Part shown: piece after piece, positions 1 to 5,548 of the stretch
Layout: every line of letters begins with the position of its first letter
Numbering within the stretch: the first letter of the stretch is position 1
NCBI GenBank assembly: GCA_016869275.1
Contig: VGEO01000029.1
Coordinates: 1 to 33,376, forward strand
DNA: 33,376 nt
Reading direction: 5' to 3'
Source of the DNA: Alphaproteobacteria bacterium
Lineage (GTDB): Bacteria; Pseudomonadota; Alphaproteobacteria; SHVV01
Program-made: the position numbers and the translations under genes
Notes under the pieces: generated by a model
The model's database searches: none
Seen by the model: the letters and a program-made list of their open reading frames with translations, nothing else
What the model was told of the DNA's origin: nothing

Positions 1-45
1 TGCAGACCCAAATTGGACAGACCCGAGATTTAGATTTCCTGTGCG

Positions 46-342
46 GTGGCTCAGATGGATTGTCGAAAAAGATGGTTACATTGTAAGTCATTGGGGCAAT
101 GCTATTCGAGTCAAAGTGGACTGATAAATACTAGTATGATTAAAGATCTACTAAAATCTAGATTCACTGCCAAATGGTGGAACGAACAAGCCGTAGAACA
201 AGTAGCCATATGGGACTGGGACAAGTTTGGCGGGCGTGTGTTGGGCGATATCATTGTTGATGGGGTGAGTCTACGCAATCTTCTGATTAAGAATGGTTTT
301 GCTCGCGAGTATTACGGTGAAACCAAGCAAAGCTGGTGTTGA
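46..342 (+). CDS. Staphylococcal nuclease-like (thermonuclease) C-terminal fragment
   Basis: The last ~50 residues (WDKFGGRVLGDIIVDG, then NGFAREYYGETKQSWC) are typical of the C-terminal half of SNase-fold nucleases, which hydrolyse phosphodiester bonds in DNA or RNA. The N-terminal half with the first catalytic Arg and Asp residues is not present in this frame: an in-frame stop lies at 31-33, and the first ~45 residues do not resemble the family. The ATG at 46 is therefore only the first available start. The segment is clearly AT-richer than everything downstream of ~430. A second frame (2-124) and a third (321-428) also read as protein-like text, so the segment may carry indels. I read it as a broken or partial gene from another genome or from a chimeric join. 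Family assignment is fairly sure; functionality is doubtful. Confidence 0.5.
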   Translation: MAQMDCRKRWLHCKSLGQCYSSQSGLINTSMIKDLLKSRFTAKWWNEQAVEQVAIWDWDKFGGRVLGDIIVDGVSLRNLLIKNGFAREYYGETKQSWC

Positions 343-430
343 CAACACCGGATCCACAACCAGGCCGCCCTCCAAAAAACGTAGGACCAAATTTACCAGG
401 ACCAATAGGAGAGCCAATGCCTTGGTAAAG

Positions 431-1156
431 GTTGACTTTTACAACCACATCGGGCACTTTGCCGCCGCCGCCGAGGTGTTCTGCAAGGCGCTATTCTTCG
501 GCGGCGTCACCCGCCGGTTCCCGACGCTCAAGTTTGCCTTTCTCGAGTGCGGCGTGGGCTGGGCGTGCAGCCTCTATCACGACCTGATCGGCCACTGGGA
601 GAAGCGCAATCTGCGCGCGGTCAGGGAACACCTCGATCCGGCCCGGGTCGACCGCGCGCTGTTCGTTGATCTCGTCAAGCGTTATGGCGATGCGCGCGCG
701 CTGGCGCGGATCGACGAGATCGAGGCGCGCGACAGTCTGTTCATCGCCCGTTATCCCGAGCGAGCGGAGGACCTCGACGAGTGGGCGGCGTGCCGGATCG
801 ATTCGGTCGACGACATCCGCGATCTGTTCGTGCCGAACTTTTACTTCGGTTGCGAAGCGGGCGATCGCACGGCCCGATGGGCTTTCGATCATCGGCTCAA
901 TCCCGGCGGCGCGCGGCTCAAGGCGATTTTCTCGTCCGACGTAGGCCATTGGGACGTGACCGATTGCCGGGCCGTTCTTGCCGAAGCTGACGAATTGGTC
1001 GCGAACGGTTTCCTCTCGCGCGACGATTTTCGTTCCTTCGTGTTCGAGTATCCGCTCGAGCTTCACGCCGGGATGAATCCCGCTTTCTTCGCAGGGACGG
1101 CGATCGAGGATGCCGTGGCGCAGGCGCTCGCCCGACGTGAAAGACGGGTGGGGTAG
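431..1156 (+). CDS. Amidohydrolase (ACMSD-like, amidohydrolase_2 family), 5'-truncated
   Basis: This is the C-terminal part of a metal-dependent amidohydrolase of the family that includes aminocarboxymuconate-semialdehyde decarboxylase. The sequence YNHIGHFAAAAEVFCKALFF followed by GGVTRRFP and FLECGVGWACSLYHDLIGHWEKRN is the conserved central block. A late active-site-like segment reads FSSDVGHWDV, with the Asp that usually ends the metal site. About 240 residues remain. The N-terminal half with the first HxH metal ligands is missing. The open frame continues upstream to 293, but that part is basic, AT-rich and unlike the family, so I place the real boundary near 431. No start codon or ribosome site is visible. 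The true substrate is unknown. Confidence 0.75.
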   Translation, partial: VDFYNHIGHFAAAAEVFCKALFFGGVTRRFPTLKFAFLECGVGWACSLYHDLIGHWEKRNLRAVREHLDPARVDRALFVDLVKRYGDARALARIDEIEARDSLFIARYPERAEDLDEWAACRIDSVDDIRDLFVPNFYFGCEAGDRTARWAFDHRLNPGGARLKAIFSSDVGHWDVTDCRAVLAEADELVANGFLSRDDFRSFVFEYPLELHAGMNPAFFAGTAIEDAVAQALARRERRVG

Positions 1157-1188
1157 GCTGCTACGGCAACCTGGCTCCTAGCAGGTGT

Positions 1189-1208
1189 CGCTCCCGTTTT
1201 CGGGAGCG
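1189..1208. terminator. Perfect hairpin between convergent genes
   Basis: CGCTCCCG-TTTT-CGGGAGCG forms an 8-bp perfect stem with a four-base loop, 32 bases after the amidohydrolase stop and 32 bases beyond the stop of the facing nuclease gene. It has no U-tract on either side. It is positioned as a shared terminator or transcript-end stabiliser for both genes. Confidence 0.5.
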
Positions 1209-1240
1209 CGCGCCGAGCGGTGTGCCGCGCGCGGCGTACG

Positions 1241-2011
1241 TCACGCCGCCCTGAGCGCAAGGGCCAAGTCGAGCACGAGCAGCCGGACGTTGGTGTTGCG
1301 GCAGGCGATCTTGACGCCGTGGCCGACCGCGCCGGCGATCAGGATGCCGCGCACCGGCGCGCCATGGGCGCGCTCGGCCTCGATCCAGTTCATGTAGCGG
1401 AGGATCTGCCCGACCGCGCTGTCGCCGGCCGGCCCGCGCTTCACCTCGATCACGATGTAGCCGCCGCCCGGGTCGCCGGCGAGGATGTCGATCGGCCCGG
1501 TCGCGGTCGGATACTCGACCCCGGCGGCGCGGCCTTGGCTCGCCTCGCCTTCGAGCCGAAGCCCGGGTTCGATCGCGTCCAGGTGATCGGCGAGCCAGTC
1601 GCGGAGCGGCCGCTCCGGCATGGCGAAAAGCGCGCCTTGCAGGGTCGGGGCTCCGTCCTCGGTCGAAACGTTCGCCGCGCTTGCCGGTTCCGCCGCGAGC
1701 GTCGCCGGGTCGCCCCAATAGACCGGGGGCGGATCGCGTGCGGGGTCGAAGCGGCGGTAGCGGCCGAAGTCGCCGCGCCAGAAGAGGTCGTAGGCCGTGC
1801 CCGGCTTGACCTCCGGATAGCTCGCACGCGCCGGCGCATTCGCGGTCGCGGATTCGAGCATGGCCCGCACCGTGCGCCGCCCGACGCGCGGATAGCGCGC
1901 CTGAAACCAGGTGAGCACGTCGCTCGCCGCGAACGTCTCGCCCACGGCGAGGCCGTCGGCGAAGGTCTGCATCAAGGCGCGGACCGAGCGGTCGTAGGTC
2001 GAGCGGGTCAT
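1241..2011 (-). CDS. NucS-like (DUF91) PD-(D/E)xK nuclease with a distinct N-terminal domain
   Basis: The 256-residue protein ends in a restriction-endonuclease-like domain (about residues 130-256). It carries the PD-(D/E)xK pattern as GPIDIL (Asp175), IVIEVKRG (Glu189, Lys191) and the additional Q-x3-Y motif (Gln202, Tyr206), as in the C-terminal domain of the archaeal/actinobacterial endonuclease NucS. The N-terminal ~100 residues look like a small helical, possibly winged-helix domain followed by a YDLFWRGDFGRYRRFDP segment, and do not resemble the NucS N-terminal domain. The protein should cleave DNA, but the substrate (mismatch, branched or foreign DNA) cannot be told. It appears to be a single-gene transcript with its own AT-rich promoter region; a good terminator separates it from the upstream gene. 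The start at 2011 has a GAAAGGA ribosome site. Confidence 0.75.
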   Translation of the reverse strand: MTRSTYDRSVRALMQTFADGLAVGETFAASDVLTWFQARYPRVGRRTVRAMLESATANAPARASYPEVKPGTAYDLFWRGDFGRYRRFDPARDPPPVYWGDPATLAAEPASAANVSTEDGAPTLQGALFAMPERPLRDWLADHLDAIEPGLRLEGEASQGRAAGVEYPTATGPIDILAGDPGGGYIVIEVKRGPAGDSAVGQILRYMNWIEAERAHGAPVRGILIAGAVGHGVKIACRNTNVRLLVLDLALALRAA

Positions 2012-2040
2012 GGTGTCCTTTCTGTCCGATCCGCCATATT

Positions 2041-2056
2041 GGATAATATATTATCC
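2041..2056. promoter_or_regulatory. Perfect 16-bp palindrome upstream of the nuclease gene
   Basis: GGATAATATATTATCC is a perfect inverted repeat whose near edge lies 29 bases before the ATG at 2011. It is in one of the few AT-rich spots of the region. Its centre contains TATA/TAAT-like hexamers, so it may overlap the -10 box of the nuclease promoter and serve as an operator for a dimeric repressor, possibly autoregulation by the predicted N-terminal DNA-binding domain. The palindrome is seen; the role is inferred. Confidence 0.5.
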
Positions 2057-2167
2057 GTAATCCGATTTTTCAACTCCGGCGGAGGCTGCTAGGCAGCACG
2101 GTTGCCAATCAGTCGATCGACCCCGACGCCCAATCCGGGCGCCGCCCTAAGCCGTTGATGCGTATTC

Positions 2168-2211
2168 GGAAAAAGGAAGACCGCTGTCGCCGGCGGAAGG
2201 CCGGCGCGGTC
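2168..2211 (-). terminator. Intrinsic terminator after the SAM hydroxide adenosyltransferase gene
   Basis: Read on the minus strand, CGCCGGC-CTTCC-GCCGGCG is a 7-bp perfect stem extended by GACCG/CGGTC with a small bulge, followed by TTCCTTTTT. It starts 14 bases after the stop of the gene at 2225-2956. It separates that transcript from the nuclease gene downstream. Confidence 0.65.
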
Positions 2212-2224
2212 ACGCCCGAGCCGT

Positions 2225-2956
2225 TCAGCTCGGTCCGAGTGCGACCGCCGTCCCGACTTCGAGCCCCAACGCCTCGGCGGCGCGGCCCTGGTTGAGCGCG
2301 ATCTCGACCAAGCCGTTCGCGTTCTCGTACCAGAACGGCTCGCCAGCGGCCGCGGCCCCGAACGTCTCGGCAAATTTGAGCGTGCGCCCGGCGATTCGGA
2401 GCGCGCGGGCGCGCGCGACGTTCTCGGCGCGCAGGCCCGTCATAGCGTTGCCGTAGCGGTCGATGTAGATGACGCGCGCGAGATCGGCGCCGGCGGCGGC
2501 GAGGCGCGCCGGCGGCGCGATCTCGACGCCCTCGACCTTGTCGTCGCGCGCGAGCCGCGCCGCCACCGGCGCGAACAGGTCGCGGCCGTGGAAGCTCGCC
2601 GAGAGCCGGGGCGGCCGCCACGTCACATGGCGCCAGCGCACGGTCCTGGCGCGCGCCGCCACCACGTCGAAGAGCCCGTTGTCGGGGCCGACGAACCAGA
2701 CCCCATCGCACCCGATCATGGCCGGCTCGCGCGCGGCGGTGCCGACCCCGGGATCGACCAAGCCGACGAAGGTCGCGGTCCGCGGGAAGGCCGGCGCGAG
2801 CGCCGCCAGCAGGTGCGCGGCGGCCGCGATATCGAACGCCGGCACGTCGTGGCAGAGGTCGATCACCGGCACGGTCGGCGCGAACCGGTGGAGCGCTGCC
2901 TTCATCTGTCCGACAGAGGGGCCCTCGAGGCCGAAGTCGGTGAAGAGCACGATCAT
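2225..2956 (-). CDS. S-adenosyl-L-methionine hydroxide adenosyltransferase (DUF62 family)
   Basis: This 243-residue cytosolic protein belongs to the SAM-dependent chlorinase/fluorinase fold family. In most bacteria the family catalyses hydrolysis of SAM to adenosine and methionine using a hydroxide nucleophile. Family motifs appear in order: MIVLFTDFG at the start, DPGVG near residue 69, GPDNGLF near residue 90, SASFHGRDLFAPVAARLA near 120-137, and YIDRYGNAMT near 162. The Asp/Arg/His residues of the hydroxide-activating set lie within these motifs. It follows the glutamine amidotransferase gene on the same strand by 59 bases, a gap made almost entirely of a tandem duplication, so the two may share a transcript. 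Its own terminator follows. The physiological role is not established. Confidence 0.9.
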   Translation of the reverse strand: MIVLFTDFGLEGPSVGQMKAALHRFAPTVPVIDLCHDVPAFDIAAAAHLLAALAPAFPRTATFVGLVDPGVGTAAREPAMIGCDGVWFVGPDNGLFDVVAARARTVRWRHVTWRPPRLSASFHGRDLFAPVAARLARDDKVEGVEIAPPARLAAAGADLARVIYIDRYGNAMTGLRAENVARARALRIAGRTLKFAETFGAAAAGEPFWYENANGLVEIALNQGRAAEALGLEVGTAVALGPS

Positions 2957-2972
2957 GGTCGGTCCGTCGCTC

Positions 2973-3018
2973 CGGTCACGGTCGACCCGTCGCTACGGTC
3001 ACGGTCGACCCGTCGCTA
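2973..3018. repeat. Two perfect tandem copies of a 23-bp unit across a stop codon
   Basis: The unit at 2973-2995 is repeated exactly at 2996-3018. A partial, imperfect third copy precedes it (2958-2972, ending in GTCCGTCGCTC). The final CTA of the second copy is the minus-strand TAG stop of the amidotransferase gene. The unit length is not a multiple of three, so the extra copies lie beyond the reading frame. Confidence 0.9.
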
Positions 3019-3828
3019 GGGCAGGAACGGGCGCTGGGCGACCTTGCCGCCGTGGGCGACGATCATTTCGCCCTCGCCGACCTCGTGCCAATGCTCGCTC
3101 GATGAGTCCAAGGGCTCGGAGACGATCAGCATCGGGTGCGGATCGCGCCGGCCGGGATCGATGCCCAAGTCGTCGAAGATGCGGGCGGTCTGGCTGAAAT
3201 AGAGCGAGGGCGAGGTGCGATCGGAGGAGAACCGCACCGCATAGACGCGCTCGCCGTCGCTCAACGCGGCGGTGAACGAGAAGCGGCGCTCGCCGCTCGC
3301 GCTCGCGGCCACACGCAGGATCGCGGCGATGGTCGCGGCGATCGCCGCCTCGGGCTCGCGTTCGAGCCCGTTCGAGAGCATCAGGTAGAAGATCGTCTCG
3401 CTGTCGGTGGTGCCGAGGCGGTGGCGGTAGTAGGAGGGCGCGATCAGGTTGTCGAGTTCGCGCCGCACCTCGTCGAACCCGCCGATCGCGCCGTTGTGCA
3501 TGAACAGCCAGCGGCCGTAGCGGAACGGGTGGCAGTTGGGGCGCATGATCGCGGTTCCGGTCGAGGCGCGTACGTGGGCGAAGAAGAGGCGCGACTCGAT
3601 GTGCTGCGAGAGGTTCTTCAGATTCTCGTCGTTCCACGCCGGCAGCGTGTCGCGGAACAGGCCGGGCTCGGTGCGCTTGTCATACCATCCGACCCCGAAG
3701 CCGTCGCCGTTGGTGGTGTGCTGGGTGCGCTTGGCGCGCAAGCTTTGATCGATCAACGAATGCTCGGGGTCGAGGATCATGGTCGAGAGCAGGATCGGAC
3801 GACCGGAATAGGCGAGCCAGCGGCACAT
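3016..3828 (-). CDS. Class II glutamine amidotransferase (YafJ/EgtC-like)
   Basis: The 270-residue protein starts MCRWLAYSG. Cys2 becomes the N-terminal nucleophile after removal of Met, as in class II (Ntn) glutaminase domains. Further family signatures are GDGFGVGWY near residues 42-50, FAHVRAST near 80, NCHPF, and FMHNGAIGGF near 109-118. The YafJ/EgtC group hydrolyses glutamine or cleaves gamma-glutamyl amides, sometimes in thiol biosynthesis; no partner gene here fixes the substrate. The open frame extends 39 codons further upstream, but the Met-Cys start is decisive because the Cys must be residue 2. The gene diverges from the YpsA-like gene, with ~100 bases between them. Its stop lies in a tandem duplication. 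Confidence 0.9.
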   Translation of the reverse strand: MCRWLAYSGRPILLSTMILDPEHSLIDQSLRAKRTQHTTNGDGFGVGWYDKRTEPGLFRDTLPAWNDENLKNLSQHIESRLFFAHVRASTGTAIMRPNCHPFRYGRWLFMHNGAIGGFDEVRRELDNLIAPSYYRHRLGTTDSETIFYLMLSNGLEREPEAAIAATIAAILRVAASASGERRFSFTAALSDGERVYAVRFSSDRTSPSLYFSQTARIFDDLGIDPGRRDPHPMLIVSEPLDSSSEHWHEVGEGEMIVAHGGKVAQRPFLP

Positions 3829-3929
3829 CGAACGAACCTCGAAGCCAAGGGATGACGCCGTCCACTCTAGTCGATCCCGTTCGCTCTCGCAGCGCGCCGG
3901 GGTAAAGCGCGGCTGGTAAGCTGAGGCCG

Positions 3930-4479
3930 ATGCGCTACACGGCATGGGCGGCGACCGTCTTGGGCGACGAGCGCGGGCTCGAACAAGAACGGCGCGCCGC
4001 CGGCGAACGTCGGCTGCCGCGGCGCTGGCGGACGCCCGGTTTTCGCTTGCGGCGGATCGTCGCCGGCGGGCAGACCGGGAGCGACCGCGCCGCGCTCGGG
4101 TTGGGCTTCGACTGCGGCGGCTGGTGCCCCAAAGGCCGGCTCGCCGAGGATGGTCCGATCGCGGCGCTCTACCCGCTCGCGGAGACGCGCTCGGCCCGCT
4201 ATGCCGAGCGGACGCGGCGGAACGTCGCCGATGCCGATGCGACGCTCGTGCTGTCGAACGGCGCGGCCGCTACCGGCGGCACGCTCCTTACCATCGCCTG
4301 CGCCGCCGCCCTCGGCCGCCCCTACCGGGTCGTCGATGTGCGCCGGCCGCGGCTGGCGGCGCTGGTTGATCGACCATCGCGTCGAAGTGCTCAACGTCGC
4401 CGGTCCGCGGGCGAGCCAGGCGCCGGACATTTATCGCGCCGCCCGCGCCCTGATCGTCGAGTTGTTGACGCGGTCTTAG
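3930..4479 (+). pseudogene. YpsA-like / putative molybdenum carrier protein, frameshifted
   Basis: The first part reads RRIVAGGQTGSDRAALGLGF, CGGWCPKGRLAEDGPI, YPLAETRSARYAERTRRNV and ATLVLSNGAAATGGT. These are hallmarks of the putative molybdenum-carrier (cpYpsA, SLOG/Rossmann-like) family, which probably binds a nucleotide-like ligand. The conserved ending, LNVAGPRASQAPDIYRAARA, is in the next frame (+1). The reading therefore shifts between about 4340 and 4365, consistent with one extra base or two missing bases. It is either a recently broken gene or a sequence error. The start is uncertain: ATG at 3930 gives a long Arg-rich extension, while TTG at 4047 sits right before the conserved core. 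The stop overlaps that of the convergent Nudix gene by four bases (TTAG). Confidence 0.75.
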
Positions 4480-5060
4480 CCGTCCTCGGCGGTTCGCCAC
4501 GACCGCACCGCGCCGGGCATGCGATCGCCGGTTTCGCCGGGCGGGTTGGTGCGCGGCGGAAACGCGCGCTCGCCCCGGGTCGCGCGGTAGTCGTTGAGCG
4601 CCCAGTGCACCGAAGGGAACGCCAGCCGGTCCCACGGAATGGCGTCCCACGCGTAGAGCCCGACCTCCTCGCTCTCGATGCCGGGACGCACGTCGGGCGA
4701 GGTCAGGGTGGCGCGGTAAATGAGTTGAACCTGGCTGATGCGCGGCACCGCGTAGACCGCGAGCAGCAGCTCGATCGCGATCTCGGCCTCGGCTTCCTCC
4801 TTGGCTTCGCGCTTGGCGCCGGCGTCGGGGGCCTCGTTGAGCTCGAGGAAGCCGGCCGGGATCGTCCAGAACCCGCGCCGGGGCTCGATCGCGCGCCGGC
4901 ACAAGAGCAGGCGATCGCCGAGCGCGCACACCGCGCCGACCACGATCTTCGGGTTGTCGTAGCGGATGAAACCGCAGTCGTCGCAGACCAGCCGCGTCCG
5001 CGAATCGCCCGCCGGGATGCGCGGCACGATCGGACCCTTGGCGCGCGGTGGCTCGCTCAT
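4476..5060 (-). CDS. Nudix hydrolase with N-terminal Zn-ribbon half-motif
   Basis: The 194-residue protein carries a Nudix box (GFLELNEAPDAGAKREAKEE, about residues 70-89), matching G-x5-E-x7-REUxEE, the metal-binding helix that hydrolyses nucleoside diphosphate-X compounds. Before it lies VCDDCGFIRYDNPKIVVGAV (Cys26, Cys29), as in Nudix proteins of the ADP-ribose or NADH pyrophosphatase type. Only one CxxC pair is present, so a full zinc ribbon is incomplete. The substrate is unknown. It is convergent with the broken YpsA-like gene (stops overlap by four bases). A strong terminator for the upstream small gene ends 28 bases before its start, leaving little room for a separate promoter, so expression by read-through is possible. 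Confidence 0.85.
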   Translation of the reverse strand: MSEPPRAKGPIVPRIPAGDSRTRLVCDDCGFIRYDNPKIVVGAVCALGDRLLLCRRAIEPRRGFWTIPAGFLELNEAPDAGAKREAKEEAEAEIAIELLLAVYAVPRISQVQLIYRATLTSPDVRPGIESEEVGLYAWDAIPWDRLAFPSVHWALNDYRATRGERAFPPRTNPPGETGDRMPGAVRSWRTAEDG

Positions 5061-5087
5061 GGCCGGACTATCTCACGCCGAGCGGCC

Positions 5088-5112
5088 AAAAAAAACGCGC
5101 CCGGTCGGGCGC
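5088..5112 (-). terminator. Strong intrinsic terminator after the 84-residue gene
   Basis: On the minus strand GCGCCC-GACC-GGGCGC is a 6-bp all-GC stem with a four-base loop, followed one base later by eight consecutive T residues. This is a textbook Rho-independent terminator. It lies about 40 bases downstream of the stop at 5151 and is the best evidence that the small gene is really transcribed. Confidence 0.8.
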
Positions 5113-5150
5113 TGCTGGGGGACCCGCGCGCGGCGCGGCGGACCGAGCGG

Positions 5151-5405
5151 TTAGACGCGGATGTCGAGCTTGCGGTCGTCGATCCGGCGCTGATCCTCGC
5201 GCTCGTCTTCGGCCGCCTGCTGGGCCCGCTTGTCGCGCTCGCGGTTTTCGATCACCACGACGTCCTGATCGCGCTCGTTTTCGCCGCGCGCGGACTCCTC
5301 GGTCGGGCGCTGCGTCTGCACTTCGGAGCGACGCAGCGGCGCCAAGTCTGCGAACGACGCGGCCGGGGCAATCAGGATCGGGGGTGTGGGTGAAATCGCA
5401 GCCAT
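5151..5405 (-). CDS. Small charged protein of unknown function
   Basis: I do not recognise this 84-residue protein. The N-terminal ~20 residues are Pro/Ala/Ile-rich (MAAISPTPPILIAPAASF), and a short segment DLAPLRRSEVQTQRP follows. The C-terminal ~45 residues are very rich in Glu, Asp and Arg (ENRERDKRAQQAAEDERED), suggesting a disordered or coiled-coil helix. No catalytic motif, convincing signal peptide or membrane helix is seen. Support for a real gene comes from context: an AT-rich intergenic region with promoter-like hexamers upstream and a clean intrinsic terminator downstream. No clear Shine-Dalgarno sequence precedes the ATG at 5405. It could be a regulatory or envelope-associated small protein, but nothing proves it. 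Confidence 0.5.
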   Translation of the reverse strand: MAAISPTPPILIAPAASFADLAPLRRSEVQTQRPTEESARGENERDQDVVVIENRERDKRAQQAAEDEREDQRRIDDRKLDIRV

Positions 5406-5457
5406 GCGAAAGAGGATGGTTAGGAATCCCTTAAAAGCAACAAGTAGTTCGAATCGT

Positions 5458-5531
5458 GGTTAACGACCGTAGTTAATAAATGGCCTGTAATGGCCCGAAT
5501 TCAATCAGGTTTTCCCGGTAAGTCGTTAACC
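5458..5531. repeat. 10-bp inverted repeat GGTTAACGAC/GTCGTTAACC in the AT-rich gap
   Basis: GGTTAACGAC at 5458-5467 and GTCGTTAACC at 5522-5531 are exact inverted copies flanking the candidate promoter of the small gene. The arms are 54 bases apart, too far for a terminator, and are more likely paired protein sites. The gap between ccmI (ends 5549) and the small gene is the AT-richest stretch outside the first 430 bases and the LysR intergenic region. Confidence 0.5.
5475..5504 (-). promoter_or_regulatory. Candidate promoter with direct-repeat operator for the 84-residue gene
   Basis: On the minus strand, TTGAAT (5504-5499) and TTTATT (5480-5475) are separated by 18 bases and could be -35 and -10 boxes. 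The spacer contains two copies of AATGGCC (plus-strand reading, 5479-5485 and 5489-5495) with a 10-bp period, one helical turn apart. This suggests a protein-binding site. Inference from spacing only. Confidence 0.35.
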
Positions 5532-5548
5532 ATTCCAGCCGGAGCCGG

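Noticed and set aside
293-430. Upstream part of the open frame that continues into the amidohydrolase
   Set aside because: It overlaps the SNase-like C-terminus in another frame, is basic and AT-rich, and does not resemble the amidohydrolase family. The continuity looks accidental.
1220-2092. Plus-strand 290-codon frame opposite the nuclease gene
   Set aside because: It is the antisense of a gene with clear PD-(D/E)xK motifs and has no family features of its own.
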